From: Ariolimax columbianus
Taxonomy: Eukaryota > Mollusca > Gastropoda > Stylommatophora > Arionidae
Length of the DNA stretch: 64,000 nucleotides
NCBI GenBank assembly: GCA_036924085.1
Contig: JAVGWX010000003.1
Span: forward strand, 128,371,023 to 128,435,022
Direction of reading: 5' to 3'
In this document: positions 20,545 to 32,352 of the stretch, piece by piece
Layout: every line of letters begins with the position of its first letter
Position numbering within the stretch: position 1 is the first letter of the stretch
Made by a program: the position numbers and the translations under genes
The notes under the pieces: generated by a model
What the model was told of the DNA's origin: nothing
Databases searched by the model: none
Seen by the model: only the letters and a program-made list of their open reading frames with translations

Positions 20545-20990
20545 TGATTCAATAGTTTCCATTGAACGCACGACCAACGGATTGTGAATCTGTTTACAAA
20601 CCAAACATACTAGATTTAAATCATGCCATAATCAGTTTAAAAGTCCAGACATACCGTGGGTTTTTTCGTGGTATGACCACTTTTTCCAGCCAACCTAGTT
20701 GTAAATAGGTAGCTGATGAAGCCAGATGGAGAAAGGGCTCAATATGCAGCACAGTGAATGAGCTGACAGCAGCCAGCGATGTGTAGTTGGCTGTTTGCAT
20801 CAGGGTCAGCAAACTGTAGCTGACCAAGATCCTATTTCACCTCTAAGCGGCAGCCCTGGAAACAGACTTCACTCATGTAATAAGGGAAGAGAATAGGGAT
20901 CACAGATAAACCTGATCCCAAAAGAGACAACTAACTGTGTGACATGCATAACACTGGTCAAGGTTAGGTAGTTTGTTAAGAGCAGCATAG
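20545..20990 (+). repeat. tRNA-derived SINE with composite body
   Basis: A degenerate tRNA-like head near 20555-20630 (GATTTAAATCATGCC as B-box) is followed by GTGGTATGACCACTTTTTCC and CAGCCAACC, as in the SINE at 22300. The body (AGCAGCCAGCGA, CCTGGAAACAGAC) is also found near 63555. Confidence 0.55.
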
Positions 20991-21439
20991 ATAGCGCCTA
21001 ACAGGCTGCGATTCTACTTTGCCCTAGTGTTTGAGTCTATTAAGATGCACATCAGTTAACCACCCTCCATAGTGCAGTAATAAGCTGCACGAGCCTAGCC
21101 CACTAAGCAGGAAATCCTCCTCTTGGTTACATCCATCTCACTTCAGAGATGGGACATGCTCCTGTAGAAGTACAGGTTGACTAAAACTAAGACTAAGACA
21201 ATGAAAGGGACTGGTAACATATGGGGTAATGAAGTCAGTTCATTGCACAAATTAAAGGTGATGTTCATATGCAATGTTTTTGGGTAAAATTGGGCAAAGC
21301 AGTTCCACAATGTAGTGGATGAGCTGTTAGATACTTCAATGTGCTAGGTCTCAGCTTGTTGTGAGGTGGTTGTCCAGTTCCCTTCCTCTATACCTTTCAT
21401 TTTCTAATTGTAACTTAAAAATAATAATCATAATAGTTA
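20991..21439. other. Non-coding, SINE relics only
   Basis: Around 21340-21400 is a short relic of the family with CCAGTTCCCTTCCTC. Nothing else was identified. Confidence 0.4.
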
Positions 21440-21950
21440 CATCACAATCAAAGATGGCGACAGCATCAGACTACTGCTGCAAAATGTGTTCTCTGATGGC
21501 TGTAAAGACCAATCCTAGAACGGCACACCCTGCCATATTCAGGTCACACATGTGGGGAACCGGCTGTGGAATCGTTTGAGTAATGTTATTTCAGGCAGCA
21601 CGCTTTCGCTGAACCTCCACGATGGCTGCACTCTCTGCGATCTGAACACCTGCAGTGATACTAGCTCGCCAGGTGGTTTGTCTTGTGCAAACATCTCCTA
21701 GGAGGTGACATGAATATTGAAGCAATTCATAGACATTTTCAATGTATCTCTAGCGTTTCTTCTGATCTCTTGGTGAATGTCTGCCTGTTTTTGAGTAAAC
21801 TGCTGCTTGGAGATGCATTTATCTGGCACGAGAACATGTGCCGTCCATCGTTGCTGAACCAATTTCAGAAGTACTTGGATGCTCAACAAATTAGTATTGC
21901 TAAGAATTTCAGAGATAGGCACTTTGTCCCCTGATACTGAGCAGCCTATG
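21440..21950 (-). pseudogene. 3' end of a degenerate LINE (post-RT region)
   Basis: Minus-strand frames read ISEILSNTNLLSIQVLL, then QQRWTAHVLVPDKCISKQ and SMNCFNIHV, followed by a piece ending in RFPTCVT. This is the familiar post-RT tail of a mollusc LINE (R-W-x-GHV-x-R-M-x-D block, then a Cys/His tail), with several frame breaks. Confidence 0.65.
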
Positions 21951-22299
21951 CAGACACATTTATAGCAGGGCAGACTGGATGATGAGATTTAAACACAGTA
22001 CCTTTGAAAGGACAGGTTGGAAGTGATTATCTAAAACATACTATCCCATGCAAAACAAGTAGAAACAGTTGCTACAACTAAAGACACCCAAACAATATTC
22101 TGGTACATGTCCATCAAAAACATATACAGGTAATGGTCAGCGAAAAGTTTATTGAAATTAATGTATTGCATCACAGCACTCATTCCATGAGGGCTTTCAT
22201 CCATCCTAGGAGAGTGAGGGCAAGTCTAGGATGACATATTTACAATCAAACTGACTACATCTTTTATTCAGGTGATTCACAAATGGTCTGCTAGCTGTC
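21951..22299. other. Non-coding, nothing recognised
   Basis: No gene or repeat recognised. Confidence 0.45.
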
Positions 22300-22460
22300 A
22301 AAGGGGTGGGGGCATGTGGCCAAGGGCTTGTGAGCTTGGTTTACAAACCTAACATCTCAGGTTCAAATCATGTCAAGTTAGGTTACAACATTTGGTTTTT
22401 GTTATGGTATGACCACTTCTCCCAGTCAACCCAGCTGTAAATGGATATTGGTCAAGGGAA
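22300..22460 (+). repeat. tRNA-derived SINE
   Basis: A-box-like GTGGCCAAGGGCTTGTGAG (about 22316) and B-box-like CAGGTTCAAATCATG (about 22359), followed by the GTATGACCAC and CAGTCAACC body shared with 20545. Confidence 0.6.
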
Positions 22461-22602
22461 AATACAGAGCTGCCACGAGAGCTATGGAGTTCTTGCTCTG
22501 TTGTTATCACTTTCAGCAATGAAAGAGCTGAGCACTTATAGGGGCACCCAAGTTCAATGAAGTCAGTTCTATGAGTCATTTTCTATACCTTATATATATA
22601 AG

Positions 22603-22708
22603 GTTTAAGTCAGGCTAAATCTAGCTTCATATATATATATATATGTATATATATATATGAAGCTAGATATATATATATATATATATATAAATATATATAT
22701 ATGAAGCT

Positions 22709-22787
<79 letters not shown>

Positions 22788-22810
22788 GCTAGATTTAGCC
22801 TGACTTAAAC
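22603..22810. repeat. 208-bp (AT)n palindrome with perfect unique arms
   Basis: A left arm from 22603 (GTTTAAGTCAGGCTAAATCT...) and a right arm ending at 22810 (...AGATTTAGCCTGACTTAAAC) are perfect inverted repeats of about 30 bp. They enclose about 150 bp of (AT)n with two more GAAGCTAGAT copies. The whole block can extrude as a cruciform. Confidence 0.9.
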
Positions 22811-24844
22811 CAGATAAGAAACGACTGAGAGACATTTAACTTTTCAGAATAGATACAAATTCATGAGTAAAAACACAGAGTATAGAGGATGATGGTATAC
22901 AATGTCTTTAGCTGGTAGCTCTTGACAGACAAATCCCTCCCAGACAAAAGCCCACATATTCCTCAGTTGTTGAGGTGGTGGGGTATGGTGGGAGCAGCTA
23001 GTTTCACAGGTTGATTAGTACTGGGCATAGAAGGTGCTTGACTGATTCCTTGTGCTGACAGAATTAGTAATTTGGTCCATACAATTGGTTTATTCTATTC
23101 AGATGTTTGTTGAGAGGTGCATGACCTGTTCTCAGCTTGAAGATCAGAGCATGGATAACTTCATCTCATTTGTTCCTCTTGGAACTGAATCCAGTAACCA
23201 CTGATGCTTTTTTGACAGACTTCTTGACATTCACTAATAAAGTTCCAACAAAGTGATCAGTGAGAAAACACTAATGATACATCACACGAAAACACACCAG
23301 ATATCAAATGTTTTATCAATCGTTTAGACTAGTTGATAAAACCTTTCAGTATAAACATAGGTTTTGTTGTATTTAAAACTGTGTAAAACTGTTTATTATT
23401 ATTTTTGCATTGAATATATTAATGACTGCAAAGAAGAAATGGACGACAGATGAAAGTTAAATGTAATGGATGCAAAAATAAAGAAGAAACACAACAAAGA
23501 CAAATGTGACAATAAATCTTAAACAAATGCAAAAACATGAGATGCCTGGTAACAAAGTGATGCACTGACAATATAGACACACCCAGTGAAGTAGATGCTA
23601 GAATCCTTTCATGCAAAGATCAACTAAAGCATGTGGTCAAAGCAAATGCTAAATAGGAAGTCAGAGAAGCTGCAATGAAACAATTTAGTCTTAAGGTTCC
23701 GTTGAGTGCAGGAAACCAAAAATATCTTGACCGAGAATCAGAGAAGCAGCAATGAAAGTTATAGAGCTGGAGCACCATATTAAGAGTTGCTACACACAGT
23801 GTGAAGTGGAGGGAGTATGTTACTACCCTGAATGCTTCCCCAGTAGTATGCCAAGAATATAATAAAATTAAAGAGAAAATAAGTCATAATATAATGGATG
23901 TTACAGAAACTATAATCTAGGTTCTTTACCCTTTATTTAAGACTTTCTTATTTTCAACAGCTACAACTGTTATATACCTGCTGTTATATACTTTCCTTCA
24001 CTTAAGCTGTCTAGTGGGCACACATTACGTATAATAAACACTATCTACACTATGGGACATGTGGTTCGCAAACCATTTTTTGCTGCCCATGACATAATTA
24101 AGTGTTTGATAAGAGATACTAAAAGTTAGGCAAGAATATAAGGCATCATATACCATTAAAGGTTATCTACATTTTTTTCAAAAATAGAAACAATGGTTCA
24201 ACTAATGAGACAACATCAATTACATTTATGGTACCAAAAATGACAAGTAAAATATGCCTTCATTAGAGGGAAGGTAATAACTGTGTAACGGAAATCAAAA
24301 ACTGGACTGTGCAAGCCTAAATAGGCTCCCATAATTTGTTTTTAAATACTAAGAAAAAAGTCCCTGCATGACAAGTAAAGAAAGAGCGGCAGTCTTGAAT
24401 CTTGAAGTGTTATACAGAAATACAGTACCATGGATGTGAATCCTCGAAATTGAATAAACATAAAGAGAAATTAAATGCATCTGGTCCAACTAATATTCAC
24501 ATCAGGATCTTTTTGTAAAAATGATGTAAAGAGCATTCATGTATTCATCTATCTAACCTGCGTGTATTTTGCACAATGAGATCACAGCTTATTTGTATTC
24601 ACGTTTTTAACCTCTTATTTCCTTTGTTGGGTTATTTAGTGGCAAATTCTGAATCTCGTCAGTTACTGTCTTGAGGGGAGCAGAGATCACTCTGTGCTTG
24701 CATACATAAGTAGTTGCACAGTTTATGGTTTGGAAGCACTTAAGGCCAGTTTCTTCTCTTTTCTACACCTGTTGTGGATATTAAGAATGCTATTGGTAAC
24801 GGGTGTTCTTCAACAGACTTAACAGCTGGCCAGAAATTAAGTGT
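22811..24844. other. Non-coding, nothing recognised
   Basis: About 2 kb of AT-rich DNA. No exon, transposon protein or tandem repeat was identified on either strand. Confidence 0.5.
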
Positions 24845-25316
24845 CAGATACTAGTACAATAAGCCACAGCTTGAGTGAGGTGGAGTGGCCAGTTCCCTTC
24901 CTCGCTGCCTTTTCCGTCTTTAACCGCAAGTCAGGTACCCAATTATAGCTGGGTTGAATCTGTGGCGAAGTGGTTAAGCCGACGGCCTCGTGATTAGATG
25001 GTGTGGGTTCCACTCCGGACTCCGCCGTCTTTTTCAAGGGTGCTTGATGCGGAGTCCTCTGCATCTCGTAGTCGCCCCCTAGTCGTCTTGTCCTTGACTT
25101 ACCACTGGGGTCGGGCAGCTCGAGACAAGAGAGTGAGGATAAAAAGTAGTGTAGTTAATCCTTACTAAAAATAGCGCTAGCAAAATTAATTATGCCATCA
25201 TCGTCTACGATGGACGGCTGCCTTTGCCTTGATTGGAGCATGACGGTAGCAGGTGTTGAATCCTGTACCTTTGTCGTAAAAAGCAAGTGCTCTACCACTA
25301 CACTAATCAGACGCTT
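24845..25316 (-). repeat. SINE interrupted by a second, opposite SINE
   Basis: The outer minus-strand SINE has its tRNA-like head at 25316-25240 (GCGTCTGATTAGTGTAGTGG, B-box AGGATTCAACACC) and its tail half at about 24957-24845. Between them lies a plus-strand SINE (about 24957-25230) with its own A-box (GTGGCGAAGTGGTTAAGCC) and B-box (GTGGGTTCCACTCC). The nesting gives the order of insertion. Confidence 0.65.
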
Positions 25317-25483
25317 TATACAATTGAGGACATGCTAATGGAGCATGTGGACCTTTAGAGTGACATTGTTTTACATATATAAACATTGGAATTTCATTCA
25401 AGAGATCCTACAAAGATCATGGCTATGTTTGGTAGAAGGAACCGTGGTAGTGCACTGACTGCCCAGCTGAGCGGTCTAGCTTT

Positions 25484-25782
25484 AATCTCAAATTTCTTCT
25501 TCTTCTTCTTGCTATGCTTTGCTTCTAGCCCAGTGAGGTTCATGAAAAATATTATGTTTCAGGTCTTCACCAGTCCCCCAAAGCTTTTCTAGTATGGTCG
25601 CTTCCCTGGGCTGAAGACTGGACTGCCTCTTTTTGGTCTGCATATGTGGGGCAGTTTTGCAGGATATTTTGTGGTGTTTGCTTTGGTACTCCGCAATCGC
25701 ATGTGGCGGTGTCTCTAAGACCAATTCTGTGGAGACAGGCCTTGAGTCTGCAATGTCCCATTACGAGTCTCAATCTCAAATT
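25484..25782 (-). mobile_element. 5'-truncated copy of a related LINE (family D)
   Basis: Direct repeats AATCTCAAATT (25484-25494 and 25772-25782, 11 bp) flank 277 bp. On the minus strand this encodes the LINE C-terminus: RLRLVMGHCRLKACLHRIG, a CDCG, and ILQNCPTYADQKE. These match the LRTGHNRLRYHLF and HLLQNCPTYEDQRE region of the intact element. It ends in a (GAA)n tail. The rest of the ORF is absent. Confidence 0.88.
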
Positions 25783-26269
25783 GATGCCGGGTGTTTTTTT
25801 TCTATCGCAAACAGCTTTGGAGTCGACTCAGACTAAAAAAATTGGGTACCAGAGCAAGTCTGGGAGGTAGAGGTGGCCGGAATGATATTGACCCCATCCC
25901 CCATGGTTTGCCATTGGTCAAGATAATATGGAGCATATTTCCAATGTCACATTACATGTAAATAGTATGTTTGGCAGCACTTATACATGAATAGCTTCTC
26001 TCACTTATGAACATAAACAAGACAGAGTTCAAGTCAAGATTCACCACTGAGCATTTGGACAAAATACTTAGATTAGTGCACTTTTAGGATATCAAACCTA
26101 ACATGGATATGCTGGTTGAGACAAAACATTATGTACAGAGTAAAGTGTAAAGTGACATTTTATCAAATGTTTGTTTTCCAATGAATTAAAGGTTTGTGTA
26201 CAAATGTTGAACATTTAACAACAATGATTTTTAAAAATTGTGTACAGCTTTTAGTGTGGTGTGGCCATT
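25783..26269. other. Non-coding, nothing recognised
   Basis: No gene or repeat recognised. Confidence 0.45.
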
Positions 26270-26720
26270 GATCTAGCAAACTTGTGCTCATATGACACTT
26301 GAGCCAGCAAACTTGTTCTCATGTGACACTTGAGCCAGCAAACTTGTTCTCATGTGACACTTGAGCCAGCAAACCTGTGCTCATGTGACCCTTGATCTAG
26401 GAAACTTGTTCTCATGTGACACTTGAGCCAGCAAACTTGTGCTCATGTGACCCTTGATCTAGCAAACTTATTCTCATGTGACCCTTGAGCCAGCAAACGT
26501 ATTCTCATGTGACCCTTGAGCCAGTAGAACTTGGTCGTCTAACGTGACACTTGAACCAGCAAACTTGAAGTTATGTGGTCCTTGAGCCAGGAAACACATC
26601 CCTCTTGAGCTAGAAGACTTGTCTGTTTGCAGCCCTCCATCCAGCAAACAGTTTTCGTGTTGCTTTTGAGGCAGCAACTATGTCCTCTTTTATGACCCTT
26701 AAGCTTGCCAACTTGTCCCT
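26270..26720. repeat. About 32-bp minisatellite, decaying to the right
   Basis: About nine good copies of a roughly 32-bp unit (core CTTGAGCCAGCAAACTTGTT, then CTCATGTGACA) up to about 26530, followed by progressively diverged units. Confidence 0.9.
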
Positions 26721-26994
26721 GTGTGAACCCCAAGTGGTTTGAGTTTGAGCCCTCTGGTTTACACCAAACATTATATTACTAATCTTTATAAACAATGAAC
26801 ACCCAACAATATTAAATGCTGGGACAAAATTAGATGTCTCAAAAAAATCACTATGGAGAGACAAATAACTCCTGCTGACCACTGCTGTCTTTAGATATGT
26901 TCAAGCTGACATTTAAAAATGTAAGAACTAGAAGAAAACAACATGTAAGCACATATGGTTATCATCAGAACCATTCAAAGGGAGCTTTAGATCG

Positions 26995-27240
26995 TGATGT
27001 GGATCAGATTAAACATACTGACCCAGACCCATATATTTCATCCTTGTCCTGCTCCTGGAAACAGGCTGTGCTACAGCAGTCTGGCCAACAAGATGTGGAC
27101 CGACACTGTGAGCCTACCAAGAAGCCTTGCATTGCACGACGGCTATGAAGATCCACATCCAGCTTTTTAAGTAGCCCTCGAGATATAAGAAGAGCCACTG
27201 TAACCTGCTGTAAAGAAACATAAAAAGTGAAACACTCAGC
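26995..27240 (+). repeat. Dispersed repeat family F2, copy 2
   Basis: Contains the F2 blocks CCTGGAAACAGGCTGTG, GACCGACACTGTGAGCC, CCCTCGAGATATAAGAAGAG and CACTGTAACCTGCTGTAAAG in the same order as the 44715 copy. Confidence 0.75.
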
Positions 27241-28889
27241 ACAAGTAGCTTCTAACAGCAGCAACAGTCTGTGCAAGTTCTATGGAGAGACAGAATAACC
27301 TCTTCCTAACCACTGCTTTCTTTACATATACTCAAGCCAATGTCTGAAAAAGTACAAAGTATAGGTTGAACCAAAAATATGTTGATATCTATCTAGTTCA
27401 TAGGTCAGAAGATCCTTTTGGTCTATTTGTTTATTTCTTCTCATACCACCATTCAGTCATTCTCCATTTGACATATGTTGGTTGGTTTATCTGGCGCCCT
27501 CTCATCTTTCTAGCCTATTTTTTCCACTTCTACTTCTGACTTTTCTCTTTGGCCCCTTGGAAACATCATATGGGAGCCATTTGAGGAATATCACTTTGTA
27601 TCCTTTTTGTGTGTTTCCATCTCCTTTTGACGTATTAATCTCTTCTTCCATGATGTGTTAGCTTATATGTGTATTGTCAGTTGTAGATTTTGCTTTTGTT
27701 TTGGTCACAGAACGGTATCTGAACCATACATTTTTTTTATACTTCATACAAATGGTTAACATTTGCTTTTATCCATCTCCAATATTGAAACATTGAAATA
27801 GTTATGCTGTGTACATCAACTCAATGCAACATCTAACCACCATTAACCCTTTCCAGTTTGCAGGAACTGAAAACCTAAAATTACCGCCTGCTACGACCAA
27901 AACTGACTTCGGGAACATGGGTTTGCATTTTGTGGTTAGTTTGTACAATAAACATTTTTGTTTTGGTTCTACATAATGGAGGCGTCCACGCATGTGCAAT
28001 TAATGTTTAACTGTAAGGTTAATTCCGATAGGCAGACATTTGCACAAGTTAAGATATTTTAAACTCAAATAATTTTTCACGAGTAAAGTTGCGCTTCGAT
28101 ACCTGAGAAGCCATTTATCAGTCCAATGATCATGCATCTGAATTGCTCCTGAATATCCAACACATGCCCGATTCAGACTTTGACACATAATAGGAAAGGT
28201 ATGTGTAAAGGAATTGCTGAGTTGCAAAAAATGTTTTCCTCTGCAATTTCCACCTACGCATTAATGTCATTTAACGATTCATGCTAATATATAATATTTA
28301 CTATAAATAATTCCATGTCATAGATAGTTTATGTGTCTTACAATTTGTTCAATATTCATTTATTTTATTTTGAACAAAACTTCGATGTACAGAATTTCTG
28401 CATTTGGCCCGGGCAAAAAGATACAAATCTACAAAAATTAGCTAGAAATGAAAATTCATAATACAATTTCCAGCCTAAGTCCCAAAAGTTTTCTTTGAAC
28501 TCTGTAGATCACATCCGCTTACTGGCTATGTGACGAACTACAAGATGAACGCTCCTATTTTCAATTGTAAATTGAATAGTTTCATAACCCCATCACCTGC
28601 ACGCGCACACACACTCTCTCGCAAACACACTCTATTAATAAATAATATAAATATACAATTTTACAACAACAAACTGGCGCCTGTATGTATGTTAAATCCG
28701 TGACAAGAAGATTGTTCAGAAAAAAGATTAAGAAACCATTATATCACAAATCTTTTTCAGGTTCTTTAGTCAATATTATTTTGCGTAATGTTAAGAAATC
28801 CATCGATTACATAACTATATCAATGTTCTTTTGAATGACTGCCATGCAGGGAGGGTTTCAGACCTAAACTTTTCTGTTCAAGTTTAGAA
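27241..28889. other. Non-coding, nothing recognised
   Basis: AT-rich, with a short CA-rich run near 28605-28620. No exon or transposon protein identified. Confidence 0.5.
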
Positions 28890-29056
28890 TCAAGTCTGGC
28901 GCCGAAGACAGGTGTACCCGAAAGGTGTAAATATCGAAGCCAAGCTGTAAACTAGCGACACAACGCATTCCGTTCTCCGGACTACATCCTTCTACTTGCG
29001 AAGACCTGTACAGGGCTTGGTAGCGGGAGATTGAGAACGAACACAGAAGAAGAAGA
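28890..29056 (+). repeat. SINE, family B, GAA-tailed
   Basis: Runs from GAAGACAGGTGTACCCGAAA through CAAGCTGTAAACTAGCGACA and GGGCTTGGTAGCGGGAGATT to a GAACACAGAAGAAGAAG tail. Short flanking repeats around AGAATCA may be its target-site duplication. Very similar to 55525-55683. Confidence 0.88.
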
Positions 29057-29197
29057 ATCAGTCTAATTTAAACTTTTATTGACTTCTTTCAAAAAATGCA
29101 CACAGACACATGACTGCTAACCAGAATGGCTTGAAAAGCTGTCTCATTCAAGAAATTCAATGTGACACTGTATTCTACACTAAGAATGTACAATTTG

Positions 29198-29703
29198 GAG
29201 ATAGTCCAGCTTATTTTATCTATCCAACACATTACAACCTGAAGATAGACCAGCTTATTTTATCTATCCAACACATTACAACCTGAAGATAGTCCAGCTT
29301 ATTTTATCTATCCAACACATTACAACCTGAAGATAGTCCAGCTTATTTTATCTATCCAACACATTACAACCTGAAGATAGTCCAGCTTATTTTATCTATC
29401 CAACACATTACAACCTGAAGATAGACCAGCTTATTTTATCTATCCAACACATTACAACCTGAAGATAGACCAGCTTATTTTATCTATCCAACACATTACA
29501 ACCTGAAGATAGTCCAGCTTATTTTATCTATCCAACACATTACAACCTGAAGATAGTCCAGCTTATTTTATCTATCCAACACATTACAACCTGAAGATAG
29601 TCCAGCTTATTTTATCTATCCAACACATTTCTTCTTCTTTTTCGTACGCTGTCAGACGTCAACCAAAGACCTGAAGATATTCCAGCTTATTTTATCTATC
29701 CAA
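29198..29703. repeat. 44-bp minisatellite, containing a LINE stub
   Basis: About ten copies of a 44-bp unit (core CCAGCTTATTTTATCTATCC, then AACACATTACAACCTGAAGATAG), with very few substitutions. It is interrupted at about 29630-29662 by a LINE 3' end. Confidence 0.93.
29630..29662 (-). mobile_element. About 33-bp LINE 3' stub (subfamily B)
   Basis: Within the array the plus strand reads TTCTTCTTTTTCGTACGCTG then TCAGACGTCAAC, the reverse complement of the subfamily B 3' end at 5103-5136. No target duplication is seen; a few bases of the array unit appear to be missing instead. Confidence 0.8.
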
Positions 29704-30129
29704 CACACACAGCAAAACATACGCTTTTTAAATATTCTATCATAACCACAATTACATCAACCACATTACATTATAAAAATTTACAGACTGTTTTCCAATC
29801 AACCACATTACATCATGAGCATTTACTGGCTGTTTTCCAATCATCCACATTACAACATGTTTTTCAATTAACCACTTATAAAATGAAAACTTTCTGACTT
29901 TTACATAAAAAATTAGTGTCTATGTCTTTCTTCTTCTCTAGTTACTACACTGCTTGCTGGTGGTGACAATGTATTAATTAATACTGACAAAACATGTGAA
30001 AAATGACCAAGAAAACATGTAAAAAATGATGAATACAAAATGTTTGATACTGTGCTGCTGAAACTACTACATGCACTCACACAAATATATTGCTAATAAT
30101 ATTTATTGATAAAATGTGATATAAATGTT
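29704..30129. other. Non-coding with a short degenerate tandem repeat
   Basis: About three diverged copies of a 40-45 bp unit with TCAACCACATTACAT lie at about 29755-29875. No gene is supported. Confidence 0.55.
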
Positions 30130-30937
30130 GGAGTATTGACGACTAAAGTCTTTCCTCTTTTACCCTGGAGTGTAGAGGCCTTTTTCCCCCCTCTTTCTTG
30201 AGGCTTCTAGTTTTTCCAGGACTGGGTAGCTGGTCCCATGTCCAACCCTCCTTAATCTGCACTTCTGATGTTTGGTAGGTTACAGTGTTACTATTCTTGG
30301 CTTCCCTTCAATCCCCAGCTCACAGGCAAATCGGAGAATTTATCATCATCATGTAGCATGTCTTTGGCAAAACGTTGCTCTCATCACAGCCATTCAAAAG
30401 GAATCTCGATCAGCAGTCTACTTGCCTGCTCCATGTTCATGTTTAGGGTGTCCTTGATGTCTTGTGTCCATATACGTTTTAGTCGGCCTCTGCCTCAACT
30501 TCCTGAGGCAATGCCCTCCAGAACTGCTTTTTCCAGTCCATCATGACGCTTGATGTGGCCAAAAAACCTGTTTCCGAGACATAACATTGTTTATAAGCCA
30601 GTTTGCTTCCACGCTCAGATTTTGCAGGATAGCTTGATTTGTTATTTTCATTACCCGAGGTATTTTGAGGATTCTCCTGTAGCATTTTGTCTCGAACGCC
30701 CTGATCTTCTTTCTTAATATTTGTGTGATGGTCCATGTCTTGCATCCGTACGTTGCCACCGGGAATACGCATGTTCTGAGGATCTTCAATTGTAATTCTT
30801 TGTTAGTATTGTGCCACACATTGTACATACTATACAGTTTCTGCATCACTAAGGACCATTGTCTCCTTATTTTACTTGCACAGTCCCCATTGGAGATTGT
30901 AAATGTACTAAGGTCAAACATCAAGACGATCGTTTGA
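30130..30937 (-). pseudogene. 3' part of a degenerate LINE (RT thumb and post-RT)
   Basis: The main frame (30924-30541) reads LQLKILRTCVFPVATYGCKT, WTITQILRKKIRAFETKCYR and RILKIPRVMK, then ANWLINNVMSRK. A shifted frame downstream reads HDGLEKAVLEGIASGS-like residues. This is the conserved post-RT region of a mollusc LINE with frameshifts. Catalytic motifs are not present, so the copy is 5'-truncated. Confidence 0.8.
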
Positions 30938-32147
30938 CTAGGTGTTCTCTATTTGTGGATCATCTGGCCTCTTATTGGGGAGATCAGAATAGGTCTACTG
31001 CACTCTAATTTGCATGTTTTAAATGGTGACTCAGCAGGGTTGTGCATGTGGCTGGTAACCTTATTATGTCAAAGAAAGTGTTACAGAAATCACTGCTAAA
31101 AGAGTTCACAAATACTTTAGCTCAAGCTTCCTGCAAAGAGAACACAACCTGCGTTCGATTGGGGACAGAAGCTGGAGATGTATAGGATACACCCTCATAA
31201 AGAAGATTGGAAAAATAACTACATATGCTGATATAAGGAAAGAGATGAGTGGGGAGGCCAAAGAACACATGATAAAGAACAGTGAAAGAAGAGGCCAGTT
31301 TGGCTGGAGTCTTGTGGGTGAAACCCAAGACGTTGGTCCAGAATAGACAGATGAAGAGCATTCAGGTTGTAGCCATATGTTAAAAAGGGAACCAGATAAG
31401 ATGACTGGTAAACAGAGATGCACACTGTCAGTTGTGGCTACAGTAGGCTGTGCATGGGGCTGATACTTTATCACATAAAGCAAAGTGCTATAGGAACCAC
31501 CACCAGATAAGCACATATATGCTTTAGTCCAGTCTTTCTGAATGGAAGCCGACTGTAGTATTGGCCCCATGCTCCAGCTGGAGTGAAACAGGAAAGGTGA
31601 CAATTATGAATGAGTGTCATACAAGTTGTTTACCTTTGTTTGCGTGATGTCACATGATCACATTTGTCAGAATTGAAAAGAAAGGAGTAGAAGAAAGGGG
31701 AAGCAAAGACAAAAGAAAAATTTGAATCCCAAAACACTGAGTACAGTACATGGCAATGTGTTTTTGATAAACGAATGCTTACAATAACAAACATTATGAC
31801 TAGAACAAAACTAAGAGGTAAATATGTACACATGCACATTTAAAAAACACACATACTAAGTTCTTCTTGTGCTCAGGGCTGGCCTTAGGAAATGCAAGGT
31901 CCAGGGCATATTCAATATTAGCCCCTGAATATTTAAAGATTATTAATTTTAATTATTCTTGCCATGTGCGGTGAGCATGAGGCCCGACTGGATAAAATTG
32001 GCCTAAGATTACTAAGGTTAACCCTGCTTCTGTTACAGGTCAAGTTTGAATTTCGTCTTGCGGTTTCTCCAGTTAACATTCATACATTCATGAAACTAAT
32101 AAGTGCACTCTCTTTGTGTGTTAATTAATGGATTCCACACAGTACTA
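30938..32147. other. Downstream of PIP4K2: SINE relics
   Basis: Three pieces (about 31030-31130, 31210-31350 and 31440-31600) share GTTGTGCATGGGGCTG or GGCTGTGCATGGGGCTG and CAGAAATCACTGC-like blocks with 36925-37090, so they are SINE-type repeats. The part near 31946-32167 is probably PIP4K2 3' UTR. A minus-strand ATTAAA (31948-31953) is a possible poly-A signal, but weak evidence. Confidence 0.45.
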
Positions 32148-32167
32148 ACTAATATCTGAGTTCAAGC

Positions 32168-32352
32168 TCACTCCACACATTTGCTGATGAAATCCATGAA
32201 GCGTTTTGCATACTGGTCAGGGTGCACTGTGGAGATCTCAGCTCCTGCACCATGTTTGACTGTTTTGGCTGCCTGTGCTGTGCGCTTTTTGACACCATAT
32301 TTGGTGAGGATGTCAATCAACGCCATGAAGTAGATCTCTCTCCTGCCACTTT
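32168..32352 (-). CDS. PIP4K2: PIP4K2 last coding exon with stop
   Basis: 185 nt: two bases completing the split codon, 60 codons and TGA (32168-32170). It encodes [19 protein letters not shown], the activation loop [15 protein letters not shown] and the ending [15 protein letters not shown]. The acceptor is ...CTGATTCAG directly before the exon. The protein ends a residue or two off vertebrate PIP4Ks, which finish around FLDFIGHILT. Confidence 0.95.
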
